Of a stretch of 64,000 nt of DNA, positions 1 to 10,397 are shown piece by piece. Each line of letters opens with the position of its first letter. The first letter of the stretch is position 1. Position numbers and translations under genes: made by a program. The notes under the pieces are model-generated. The model ran no database searches, was not told the origin of the DNA, and was given only the letters and a program-made list of their open reading frames with translations. The stretch comes from Prosopocoilus inquinatus (lineage: Eukaryota > Arthropoda > Insecta > Coleoptera > Lucanidae): assembly GCA_036172665.1 (NCBI GenBank), contig CM069873.1, forward strand, positions 31,860,001-31,924,000, in the 5' to 3' direction.

Positions 1-8
1 TTTATATC

Positions 9-51
9 CGTAGATACGTATTTCGGCAGCTAAGCTGCCATCTTCAGTACG
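9..51 (-). ncRNA. hammerhead ribozyme in PLE-1 left terminal repeat
   Basis: On the minus strand the order is stem-I arm CGTA, core CTGAAGA, a perfect 6-bp stem II (GGCAGC/GCTGCC, loop TTA), GAAA, then the palindrome ATACGTAT as a loopless 4-bp stem III, then C, then stem-I arm TACG. All conserved hammerhead core positions are present. Predicted cleavage lies between positions 13 and 12. A loopless stem III suggests it would act as a dimer, as reported for other PLE hammerheads. PLE hammerheads are an established class; activity here is inferred. Confidence 0.8.
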
Positions 52-170
52 CTACCAACTTAAAAGCACTAAAAAATGTCTAAAAACAACCTAATCACAC
101 TGACAAAATCATAAAAATGTTAAACCTAACAACAACAAAATTTAATTTACTATATCGTAAACCACCGACC

Positions 171-2023
171 ATGGATATCGTGGCGAGTATCGAAAACGCG
201 ATTAGTCCTTTGGATGAAAATAACAAAAACTTCATTTGAAATGCCTGCAAAATACAACTTGAAAGCAATTTAAATAATTCAATAAAAACTGTACATCATA
301 ATGAATATTATAAAATCATTGCAGGGTTAAGAAAGAAAAACTGTTTCTATTTAAAAGCTGATAAGGGTAATAAGATTGTGATTTTGGATAAACCTGATTA
401 TTATGAAAGGGTAAACAACTTAATGAATAATGGTCCCTACAAGAAACTCTCCCGAAACCCGTTGCCAAAGTTAATTAAATCTGTCAAAGACGCGATTAAA
501 GAATGTCCTAATCTTATTACTAAACAGAATAAATTTAAGTTAATCTAACCCCACTGTACTGTATCTAACCCCACTGTACCCAAATTGTATGTCCTTCCCA
601 AAATACACAAGGCAGGTAAATCGGTGAGACCAATTGTTTCCGGTATAAACTCACCCACTTACTCTCTTTCCAGATGATTGAATATCGAGCTCAGTGCGCT
701 TCCCAATCCTCAGGATAAATTTTCGGTAAAAAACTCAATGGAGTTTATAAATAAGATTGAAAATACTTTTTACAAGAAGGGGAAATTATGGTCTCGTTTG
801 ATGTTCAATCCTTATTTCCTAGTGTGCCCATACCTGAAACACTAACTTATTTGCGGGAACTACTGACAGTTAATAATGTATATAAAAATAAATTGGAGGA
901 ATACGTCAGGCTCACATCTCTGCATGTCTCAGAATTGTTGTCAAATAAATGGTGAGTATTTTCAACATGTTCAAGGGACCGCAATGGGTAACTGTGCGTC
1001 ACCGTTTTTGGCCAATTTATTTATGAGTAAATTCGAAAATGACGTAAGAGATAATGAACAGATAAAATTTTTTCTAAAAAATTTTTTCTAAAAAATTTTA
1101 TTGTAAGAGATAATGTATTTTCCAAGAATTTGGTTACGTTATGAGCATGACATTTTTGCTATTTTTGATACCAAGAAGTGTGATTTGGAGGATTTTATAG
1201 GAAAATTAAATTCAAAATTTGAAAGTATTAAATTTACATACGAAAAGGAAGAAAACGGTGCGATTACCTTTTTAGACACTCGTATAATTAGAAATAGCAA
1301 AAATGAATTAGAAATCGACATTTATCGTAAAGATACAAATACAAGCCGGTTTAAAATTAATGAATCTCAACATTCTGTACAACACAAACTCGCGGCTCCA
1401 CTTACTAAACCCAGATATGATAAAGAACTTAATTATATTAAAGATGTTGCGGTTCATAACGGTTATACCCCCCAAATAGTAAATAATGTGATTAGGAAGA
1501 TTAGCTATAGGAAACAGGTCAACATTCTAGCACTTTAACGGCAACTTCATCTCTAGGAAAATGTGTTAAAATGCCTTTCAATCCGTTTTGCACTAAAGGT
1601 TTAAAACATATTTTTAAAACCCAAAACTTACTATTAGGTTTTTCAACTAACAATAACGTAAAGAATTTATTGGGAAACCCGAAAGATAAAGTTGATGTTG
1701 AACAGAAATCTGGAATTTATGAAATTAAGTGTAACGAATGTACTAGTAAATATATTGGACAAACAAAAAGAAATACATTAACACGCTTTAAAGAACATTT
1801 AAGTCACTACAGGTATAATAGGTTTGAGAAATCAAGTGTTGCACAACATATTTACAATACAGGACATAGTATTATTAAGGATAATTTAAAACTCATTAAG
1901 GAAGTTTCAAATAATAGGGAATTAAATGCTTACGAAAATATTTTTATTCGGAAAAATAAAAACAATTTAATGAATTCAGACAACGGACAAATACCTAATT
2001 CCGTATTATTTAATTTACTCTAA
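171..2023 (+). pseudogene. Penelope-type reverse transcriptase with GIY-YIG endonuclease, decayed
   Basis: The frame opens at an ATG at 171 and is broken repeatedly (stops near 236 and 547, several frameshifts). The N-terminal PLE region with KADKGNKIVILDK is at about 355-395, followed by LYVLPKIHKAGKSVRPIVSG (about 583-645), GTAMGNCASPFLANLFMSKF (976-1038) and the catalytic block near 1130, where the expected Y-V-D-D reads YEHD and is therefore dead. The C-terminal part, 1571-2023, is open and carries GIYEIKCNECTSKYIGQTKR, the GIY-YIG endonuclease signature with its cysteine pair. PLE proteins reverse-transcribe element RNA at nicked chromosomal ends. Two local duplications (542-580 and 1065-1105) add to the decay. 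Confidence 0.88.
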
Positions 2024-2683
2024 TTTGTAGGTTGTTATTTGATGGTTCGTATTTAGATATATATCTTAAGTCAACAAAAATTGGCCGCTAGATGTCGTAC
2101 CTGTATGTCAGAAATCATCCGCTAGATGTCGCTACCTAAATCATTTATAAAGGGGTGTTAGAGACAGCTAAGCGCATTTGCACTGGATATTTCATAAGAA
2201 GAGGATTCTCCGAGATAAAATTTTCCTAAAGTGCTCTTAACTTTCGGTGTGTGGGTGTGATTTGCTCTAATCTATAGGTTGTTTTTTGACGATTTATACC
2301 TAATATATATATATTAGTTTATTTCTCAGGATTTTTAGGTTTTTAGGTATCAAATAACAGGGAATTATATACTTATTTATTCGTTAGAATAAGAAGTTTT
2401 CTCGGGGTCTTTGGACTATTTATTTTCGCATTTCCGTGTTGTTTGAGCTCTTATTTGTAAGGTTTTCTGACAGTTAATTTTAGGTGTTCACATATTTTTT
2501 TTCCCATTTATACGTAACATATATAATTTATTTTAGATTTTCATCTATTAATTTATATTTACTTACATTTATACATATATATCTTTTAGGATGATTAGAT
2601 TGTTGTAAGGCTTAACATTTTTATGATTTTGTCAGTGTGATTAGGTTGTTTTTAGACATTTTTTAGTGCTTTTAAGTTGGTAG

Positions 2684-2726
2684 CGTACTGAAGATGGCAG
2701 CTTAGCTACCGAAATACGTATCTACG
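2684..2726 (+). ncRNA. hammerhead ribozyme in PLE-1 right terminal repeat
   Basis: Core CTGAAGA at 2688-2694, stem II 2696-2710 with one C/A mismatch relative to the left-end copy, GAAA at 2711-2714, loopless palindromic stem III at 2714-2721, cleavage nucleotide C2722, and a 4-bp stem I (2684-2687 with 2723-2726). Core positions are all intact. Orientation matches the element's coding strand. Confidence 0.78.
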
Positions 2727-2789
2727 GATATAAAAATTATTGTGGGCGGAGGTTAATTTCAATTATCTCTTAAAACACAGTCTCCTTTA

Positions 2790-3895
2790 CTATTTTAGTT
2801 TATGCCAGTAATTATTGAAGAAATATCGAAAAACCTTTGTAGCATAAATTCTAATGCTGCAGGTGCAGAAAATCTGCCCATACATTTTATTAAATTATGC
2901 TGTCCATTTCGTTTAAAATACTTTACTCACATTGTTAATTTTTGTTTAACTGAAAATGTTTACCCTTCCTGTTGGAAGGAGGCAGTTGTAATACCTATTC
3001 CAAAAAATTCTCGTCCATCTGAACTTATTGATCTAAGACCAATGAGCCTTCTCCCAGTTTTATCTAAAATCCTTGCATACTAAATAAAAACAGTAAATTA
3101 CTTTTGCCTAACTCACTAATTCTGTCTCGATTTGATTCCTGTGATTCTGTATACAGTTCTTGCTTGGACTCGGTAGACATCTTACGTATACAGCGTATTC
3201 AGAATGCGTGTCTCAGATTTTCATACGGCAATTGAAAATATGAATACTTGACATATAATTTATATGATTGTAATTGGTTAAATATGTCTAATTGTCGACG
3301 TTTTCATTCCACTAACTTGTATTTCAAGATTATTAAAGAGAAAACACCACCTTATCTTTATAACAAAATCTCTTTTCGCACGGATGTCCATAATATTAAT
3401 ATTCGCCATAAAAATACTATTACTAACACCGCGAAGTTCACTAAATCTTTTTCATATTGCATTTCAACGTTTTGGAACTCCCTGCTCGAAATGTTCAAAA
3501 ACAAATCAGTGTCCGTATTTAAAAGAATTTATAAAACCTATGTATGGGAGCGGCAGACGTCTGGTTAAGTTTCAAATCCCTTCATCTCTCTTTTTTTTCT
3601 CTCTTCTGATATTCTTTCTTTCCTTTTCTTGTTACTTTTCTTTTCCGATTTCTTTTTCTTTCCTCTCTGAAATATATTTTTTCTTAGAAGTAAGTAGATT
3701 TTAAGTTACTTTAGTTTGACTAATATTGTTTTATGTATTTCCTGCGGGGCTTTGGTATTCAAGAACAGATGGCTCCTTGAGACCAATCTGAGCCAAAGTC
3801 CATTAACTTAAAAATTTGTTTTATTTTACTATATGTATTATACTATATTATTTTGCTGGATTAAATAAACAATATTATTATTATTATATATAATT
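2790..3895 (+). mobile_element. non-LTR retrotransposon, internally deleted
   Basis: 2802-3083 encodes a reverse-transcriptase fragment with the segment SCWKEAVVIPIPKNSRPSEL and RPMSLLPVLSKIL, typical of the region before the catalytic domain in jockey/CR1-like LINEs. It jumps directly to a C-terminal LINE segment (about 3100-3568, with IQRIQNACLRF and YLYNKISFRTDVHN), so the catalytic core is deleted. The 3' end is an ATT-rich microsatellite tail at about 3868-3892, the same tail type as the other LINEs in this window. Exact ends are uncertain. Confidence 0.75.
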
Positions 3896-4231
3896 TTTCA
3901 ATATAATTCTGATTGAATTGTAAGTTTATTATTTGGTTCACCACCACATTTACAAGAAAAATAAAAATACTTTTAGTAAAGAAATTCCAAATCGCTCTTA
4001 AATAACATAAAAACATGACGTTCGAACAATCTCTTGACTTTTCCTGAAATACTAAATATGTTTTCAATAAAAGATCAATCCATAAGCAGTTAATAAAAGT
4101 AAAACACCAGACAATTAAACTATTAATCTCATTTAATATGCTACCTGTAGTTATGGAAATTATAGCTAAACCTGAATATTCGATAGTCACGTTCTTTTGC
4201 TTAACACGAATTCTCCGAAAAGCCTTACCTA

Positions 4232-6937
4232 ATGACTTCTTTTATATATTTACATCACAATAATATTTTATTGCAAGTGGGAGGACAATTAGGAACAGAT
4301 AACACGAAAAAGAGTGTATGGAAAACCTTATACATTTTCTACAGACATTTAAATCAGTTTTTTATGGTAATGTACATGGTGTCTTTGATAGCTGGCATTT
4401 ATGAAAAAGGCATTTTCAACTTTCGTTTGATAGCTCAGAATTAGGTTTTCATTGGTAAGTACTCGTACATTTTATTAATAATCATCCCCACAACACTATT
4501 TGAAAATTGTTAGTTTATATTTTAATACGAACATTTAAAACATCATCATTTTTATTTTAGGTGGTATTGTATGGGGTCTATTAAAGAGCGTATATTACAA
4601 TATACGAGAGGATGCCTGCAAAAATTTGATACTTAAAATTAATTTTTTGTTCAGGAATACTACCAATACTTCTTTGGAAGAAATTTCTATGGAAAAACGT
4701 GTGAATCTTACAAAAAAAGTAACTTTAATATGGATTATTTATTCGTCTATGCTTGCGTTATTTGTTTATTTGTGGCCACTGTTTTCAAAAAGGCGGTAAG
4801 AGATTTTCAAAGAGAAATAGTAACAATAATAATAGTCACTAACAAGTCGAATATAATTGCTTTTTCTGTAATTATATGTAGATGTTTACCACTTCCAATT
4901 TGGGTTCCATATGACTGGACAATTTCACCTTACTTTGAGTTAACTTATGTCATTCAGTTGCCCATTATATGGTCGATACTTGTAGCCGTTGTTCCCACAG
5001 AACTATTTTTCATGTGCATTATTCTGCTGACTACAAAACAATTCAAGTTGTTAAGTAAGTCAAAAGTTCCTATAACATTATCATCAGGCCCGAGACATAG
5101 TTGGGCTAATTCCCTCCAATCTGTAGAGCAGACAATGCTAACACTGCATACGCACCTGGTAATACACTACACTGTCCGCTCTATAGAATCGAGGACATTT
5201 ACCCAATTATGTCTGGGACTTGAAACATATTTTAGGTTGGGAAATTAATAATTTATTTTATTCCACTTTATTAAAAAACAATGTACCAAAAAGAACAGTG
5301 CTGATGTTTAAGGATCACTTGAATCATCACGAGCAAGCAAATTACAGGTTATTAATATAATACGTATTCTCGGCTCTAATTTGTATTTAAAATTCTAGAA
5401 ACCTAAAGAACAAAGTGAGCCTTGATAAGATTCGCGAAATAATTCAATCGGCACAATTTCAGCATGAGCTGCTCAAGAACTTGAATCAATTAATAAAATT
5501 TCATCAGACACTATTATCTGTATGTGCAGATTTGGACGATTTCTTGTCACCAAAAATGTTCATATTTGTTCCAACTATAGTCATTACCTTAATTCCACTG
5601 AGTGTAATAATTATGACGGTAAGTAAAATTCCTTCTATAAATTAAACGAAAATAAAAAAATGTTGTTGCAAATCTCGAGCAGCCTCTGTACAACTGTTTC
5701 AGTCCTATTTGACTTATTATGCAGAGCAAACTGGCTTCAATTTGTTAATCCTAATGCAATGTCAGGTCAAAAAGCGATCGTAGGATGCCAATGTTTAAAC
5801 TGTTCATTACTATTACATCGCAATTGTGATTAGCCTTGGTCGAATCGTTTTGTTTTGCAGTGAAACTCTTGAGCTACGCTTCTACTGATGAAGCCCCAAA
5901 TAGGGCTGAAACAGCTGTACAAAGGCTGCTCGAGGGATTCACTGCAATCACAAACGATTTGCAACAAAATTTTTTAAAACTTTCATTATGCTCTGACAGC
6001 AATTGCGAATAAATTGGACAAGTCGTTTTTGGTTTGCAGTGGGAATTTCGAGCTACGTTTCTGATGATGAAGCCCCAAACAGGGCTAAAACAGCTGTAGA
6101 GAGGCTGCTCAATGTTTTCACTGCAATCAAAAACGATTTACAATAAAATTTTTAAAACTTTCATTATGTTTTGACAGCAAGCATGGCCGCCTTTCATGGA
6201 GGCCTTATTAGGTAGCAAATCCGCTTCAATTTGTCTATCCTACTGCAACATCAGGTCAAAAAGCAATCGTAGGATATCGCTGTTTTATCTGTTCATCACT
6301 ATTACATCGCAATTGCGAATAAATTGGACAAGTCGTTTTTGGTTTGCAGTGGGAATTTCGAGCTACGTTTCTGCTGACGAAGCCTCAAACAGGGCTGAAA
6401 CAGCTGTACAGAGGCTGCCCGAGGTTTTCACTGCAATCAAAAACGGATTGCAACAAAATTTTTATATAATTTAAATTTCTTCTTGTTTTTTCAGACCAAA
6501 GATATTCAGATACTTCTATCTTTTATTCCCGTGGCTATTTACGTGTATTTTCAGACTTTCTTGTCTTGTTATTTTGGAAATTTCTACACGTCTGAGGCGA
6601 GTAATTAATTTATTTTTAAAAGTGTCGGAGTTAAAATTATAAACTTTTAATACATTTGTAGTATGAACTTCTGCAAAGAGATTTATACGAGTTACCTTGG
6701 TACTATTGCTCTGCAAAATTTAAAAGAAACATGATCTTACTTCTCCATAAACTTTCCATGCCAATTAATCTTAAAGTTGGAAAATTCCATTGCCTAAATC
6801 TCAGATTATTTTTATGGGTGAGTTACATCTTGCATCTTGCAATTAAATGAAATGTTTAATTGCGTGGTTCTTTACAGGCTATCAAAACTGTGATGTCATA
6901 CTGTATGATCGTTTACCAACTATTACAACATGCTTAA
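4232..6937 (+). CDS. odorant receptor (7tm_6), multi-exon
   Basis: Recognised exons and borders: first exon from about 4232 to 4455, then 4561-4795, 4882-5054, 5236-5347, 5399-5618, 6495-6596, 6662-6817 and 6878-6937 (TAA). Reading phases join across every intron from 4561 onward. Diagnostic segments are LPIWVPYDWTISPYFELTY (exon at 4882), the helix-rich exon at 5399 containing IKFHQTLLSVCADLDDFLSP, and the C-terminal LYELPWYYCSAKFKRN and VMSYCMIVYQLLQ. Insect odorant receptors are seven-helix membrane channels that pair with the co-receptor Orco in olfactory neurons. The first exon is uncertain: in the frame leading to 4561 it has an in-frame TAG at 4441-4443, so the gene may be a recent pseudogene or have a different 5' exon. 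The intron 5619-6494 contains a hammerhead repeat cluster. The intron after 6596 starts with GC rather than GT. Confidence 0.72.
5842..5960 (+). ncRNA. type-I hammerhead ribozyme, unit 1, intact core
   Basis: Core CTGATGA at 5885-5891, stem II AGCCC/GGGCT with a 6-base loop, GAAA at 5908-5911, palindromic stem III ACAGCTGT at 5911-5918, cleavage nucleotide A5919. Stem I is long: the inner 7 bp is followed by TGAG/CTCG-type pairing and an outer arm in which TCGTTTTGTTTTGCAGTG faces CACTGCAATCACAAACGA. This is the copy whose core best fits the consensus in the cluster. Confidence 0.78.
6331..6449 (+). ncRNA. type-I hammerhead ribozyme, unit 3, intact core
   Basis: Core CTGACGA at 6374-6380, stem II AGCC(T)/(A)GGGCT, GAAA at 6397-6400, stem III palindrome ACAGCTGT, cleavage predicted after A6408, and extended stem I reaching 6331 and 6449. 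The unit between this and unit 1 (core at about 6063-6090) has lost C3 and G12 of the core and should be inactive. Confidence 0.78.
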
Positions 6938-7030
6938 AGAAACTACTTACTCAACAAATGGAATATCTGTTACAATATCTATACGCATTTATTAATCGAG
7001 GATGTACCATCGGGTGCAAAGAAAAGTAAA

Positions 7031-7500
7031 CTAGTTTTTTTCGCTATTGTATGTCTTACTTTGATTTGCCAATGTTTTATAACGGACTAATGTTATTTGG
7101 CCTTTCATTGGTCTGATGTAACCACCTTCGTCCGCGTTCTGTTTTCCGATTGGCTTGTCATGTTTGCTAAATCCTGGGTTTCCTAGGATAACGGTACCGT
7201 AATGAGTCGGCCGTAATATGACAGTGAATGACGTCATGTAGGGTTGAAAAATGACGTACATTGGCGAAAGTAAACAAGAAAAAGCGACGATATGTATTTA
7301 TTTTATATATTTCATAATGATCTATCTGGATTTGACGTTACTCACGTATTTAGAAAGCGAAGAGCTGCCAAAAGAGGATTCCAAACGTTTAAAAGAACAT
7401 ATCTTTTCAGGTGTTTTCCAAGCATCCTTGTCAACGGTTTGAAAATATTCATGGAATTTAGGTATGCGTCCGATCTTTAAGCGTGGGCACGAGGTCACCT
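7031..7500. other. gene-free interval
   Basis: No recognisable coding, RNA or repeat signal. Short open frames on both strands lack family features. Confidence 0.5.
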
Positions 7501-8075
7501 TTTCTCTCTACATAACGGTACCAAAATAGAATGTGTTTTTTGCCTAAATCTGAGGAGTCCATTGCTCTTCTGTGAGTCTACTCTTAGCAGAAATTTTTGT
7601 GAAATTCATTTCCCAAAAAATTCTATCCTCAGATTTAGGCAAAAAACACATTCTATTTTGGTACCGTTATGTAGACGATGTTTTAGCAAGTTTCAACGGC
7701 ACAACAGGACAACTAAAAATCTTTCTGAATTTCATAAACACACTACAACCCAACATAAAATTTACAGTAGAAACAGAAGAAGAAAAAAGTTTAAATTTCC
7801 TAGATTTAACCATCACAAGAGACAACAACCAATTCAACTTAAATATTTTCCGAAAACCGACATATACAGACACTGTTATATCGAACGATTCATTACACCC
7901 TAATGTTCACAAACCTTCGGCTTTGAACTCGATGATACATCGATCAATTCGCTTACCACTATCTAAAGAGAACCTAGAAAAAGAAATCATAACACCATCA
8001 AACGAATAGCAGTTAGCAACGCATACCCTATCAATTTAATAGATAACATCTTAAAAGCCAAATTGAAACAGTAAA
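7500..8075 (+). pseudogene. Penelope-like reverse transcriptase fragment with inverted duplication
   Basis: 7572-8009 reads FWYRYVDDVLASF (intact PLE catalytic YVDD) followed by LNFLDLTITRDNNQFNLNIF and RKPTYTDTVISNDSLHPNVH, which identify the C-terminal half of a PLE reverse transcriptase from a different family than PLE-1. The N-terminal half is missing. The 49 bases that encode the catalytic block (7626-7674) are present in perfect reverse complement at 7508-7556, forming a fold-back at the 5' end of the fragment. The frame ends near 8009, and related sequence without the frame continues to about 8075. Confidence 0.8.
7508..7674. repeat. perfect 49-bp inverted repeat
   Basis: Arms 7508-7556 and 7626-7674 are exact reverse complements, separated by 69 bp. 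It lies at the truncated 5' end of a PLE fragment, consistent with an inverted duplication made during reverse transcription. Confidence 0.92.
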
Positions 8076-8589
8076 CATTAAGGTCCATCCATTTACTAAC
8101 ATTAATTGAACTAAGAATTAAATAAGTTTCACACTGTTCAAGAATAAGTAACACACAACTGTAAAGAATATTTAAAAAAAAAACATCACTTCCACATATC
8201 CAATTGCCATCAATATTGTATTGAAATTAACAAGAATAGTAGCAAAGTATTTTGTGAAGCAATGGAGGAGCAAAGAAATAAATCCTAACAGTTTTTCATC
8301 GTCAGTACACAGATGAATGGAATTTTATTTTGAATAAGAAGCGTATTGTATAAAATTCTGGTTACTGAATTGCAAGCTTCAAATCTGACATACTAAGGCG
8401 ACTACATTTTTCATTAAAAATTTAATTTCTATTTCAAAAGTATTAACACAATAGGAATAATTTTAACACGATATCATTGGCCTTAATTTTATCTTTCATT
8501 TAATACCATTACCATTTTTGAATCTTTAAATAGCGAGCAGTAATCTACAGAAACGTAGTTCTCAGTGGAACTTTGCTATGTTCGGGTTT

Positions 8590-9175
8590 GAAACTTTCCA
8601 CCCGGTATATTTTATTTTATTTTTCAGGATTTTTAGGTATCAAATAACAGATAATTATATACTGATTTATTCGTTAGAATAAGAACCTTTTTCGGGCCTT
8701 TGGACTATTTATTTCCGGGTTGTTTGGTTAGCTCTTATTTATAAGGTTTTTTTGACGGTTAATTTTAGGTGTTTACATATTAATTTTTATTTGGTTGTTT
8801 TTTGACGATTTATACATAATATATATATATTTTATTTTATTTTCAGGATTTTTAGGTATCAAATAAGAGGTAATTTATACTTATTTATTCGTTAGAATAA
8901 GAACTTTTTCGGGTCTTTGGACTATTTATTTCCGTATTCCCGTGTTGTTTGGTTAGCTCTTATTTGTAACTTTTAGATATATGTATATATCTTTTAGGAT
9001 GATTAGATTGTTGTTAGTTTTTACATTTTTATGATTTTATTAGGATGATTAGGTTGTTTTTAGCTATTTTAAGTGCTTTTAAGTTGGTAGTGTACTGAAG
9101 ATGGCAGCTTAGTTACCGAAATACGTATCAACGGATATAAAATTATTATGGGCGGAGATTAATTTCAATTATTTC
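8590..9175 (+). repeat. PLE-1-family 3' region with internal tandem duplication and degenerate hammerhead
   Basis: Similar to PLE-1 2290-2760. The block containing CAGGATTTTTAGGTATCAAA occurs twice (about 8627 and 8846), a tandem duplication of about 220 bp. The terminal hammerhead (core CTGAAGA near 9093, GAAA near 9117) keeps its core but has changed stem-II and stem-I bases, so activity is doubtful. Confidence 0.75.
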
Positions 9176-9417
9176 CAAAACTTGTTTGAAAAAATAATCT
9201 TACTTTAAATTATTACTACTGAAATTTAAAGAAAAAATTATACACATTTTTGTATGTGATTTTGGTATCCGATTGGTTGGTAATTTGTGATGCATAAAGG
9301 GCGGACATTATTTTTGACTTGCCTATTTTGTTTTAATTTTATCGAAACTAACGAATAAAGTTCTGTAGCGATCACTGACAAATTTATCAGCAAATTTTTA
9401 CAATTTTACAAACGTAA

Positions 9418-9520
9418 AATAATTTTTAGAAAAATTTTGTGCAAATCGTTCTTGATTGCAGTGAAAACCTCGTGCAGCCTCTGGACAGCTGTTACAGCCC
9501 TGCTTGGGGCTTCTTCAGCA
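9418..9520 (-). repeat. truncated retrozyme unit, minus strand
   Basis: Read on the minus strand: CTGAAGA, AGCCCC/GGGCT stem II, GTAA instead of GAAA, ACAGCTGT, then the 3' stem-I arm ending in the CACTGCAATCAAGAACGA segment. The 5' stem-I arm is absent and A13 of the core is mutated, so it is not expected to cleave. Confidence 0.75.
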
Positions 9521-9942
9521 AAATAAATAATTTGTTATGAATAACGAAAATAATCTCTCTCTACTAATTGCACTTATATGGAAACAGTAATATTCTTTAA
9601 CATATAAATTGGAACGTTAAGTGCAAAATCAAAAGATGGAAACAATTTCCTGTAATTGTTTTTCTAAAAATGGTATAGTAAGATTGCTAATTCTTCTGAT
9701 GAGATACAGTCGTATTCAAAACAGTGTTACACAGAACTTGTAGAACTTGTGCATTTATGAAGTTCACAAAAAAATTCTACAAGTTTTGTTACATGTACTA
9801 TAATGTTCACTAATATTGGTGAATGGGTTTTAGTAAAATACACCCTTTATTTTACTATTTACTTTATTTATGCCACATATGGACTTAAGTTGTCACACAC
9901 ACATACTGCACTGTCCTACACACAGGTAGGTATCACGAGGCT
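9521..9942. other. gene-free interval
   Basis: AT-rich sequence with no feature I can support. Confidence 0.5.
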
Positions 9943-10397
9943 GCGCGTTAAAAATTAAAAAAAAAAAATTATGTGAACACCTAAAATTAACTGTCAGAAA
10001 ACCTAACCAAACAACACGGAAATGCGAAAATAAATAGTCCAAAGACCCCGAAAAAACTTCTTATTCTAACGAATAAATAAGTATATAATTCCCTGTTATT
10101 TGTTACCTAAAGGCCTAAAAATCCTGAAAATAAAATAAAATATATATTTTAGGTATAAATCGTCAAAAAACAACCTACAGATGACAGCAAATCACACCCA
10201 CACTCCGCAAGTTAAGAGCACTTCAGGATTTTTTTTTTTATCTCGGAGAGTCCTCTCCTTATGAAATATCCAGTGCAAATGCGCTTAGCTGTCTCAAACA
10301 CCCCTTTATATATGATTTAGGTAGCGACATCTAGCGGATAATTTCATCCATACAAGTACGACATCTAGCGGCCAATTTTTGACTTAAGATATATACA
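9943..10397 (-). repeat. PLE-1-family UTR fragment, reversed
   Basis: Reverse complement of PLE-1 2055-2490, including the paired phrases GCGACATCTAGCGG and CGACATCTAGCGGCC and the octets around CAGTGCAAATGCGCTTAGC. No coding part or hammerhead is attached. Confidence 0.8.

Larger units (their letters stand above)
1..2735 (+). mobile_element. Penelope-like element PLE-1 with inverted terminal repeats
   Basis: About 130 bp at the left edge (1-132) is repeated almost exactly in reverse complement at 2603-2735, so the element is bounded by inverted copies of its end sequence, one of the arrangements known for Penelope pseudo-LTRs. Between them lies a decayed reverse transcriptase plus GIY-YIG reading frame (171-2023) and a 600-bp AT-rich 3' region. 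Both ends contain a hammerhead ribozyme. Pieces of the same 3' region recur at 8590-9175 and, reversed, at 9943-10397. The left boundary may extend beyond the window. Confidence 0.88.
5655..6472 (+). repeat. tandem hammerhead (retrozyme-like) repeat cluster inside a receptor intron
   Basis: Three plus-strand hammerhead units, with GAAA-equivalent positions near 5908, 6087 and 6397, are separated by a unique spacer (about 6165-6330) that includes TTTCATTATGTTTTGACAGC and GGTCAAAAAGC. A truncated copy in reverse orientation starts the cluster (5655-5725). The full unit is about 310 bp; the first-to-second distance is 179 bp because the spacer is deleted there. Related pieces occur at 9418-9520, 42074-42215, 44197-44617 and 48370-48655. 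Type-I hammerheads in tandem units of a few hundred bp match the published description of animal retrozymes. Confidence 0.78.

Noticed and set aside
3861..4190. 109-residue minus-strand open frame, hydrophobic
   Set aside because: AT-rich chance frame overlapping the LINE tail; no family match that I can support.
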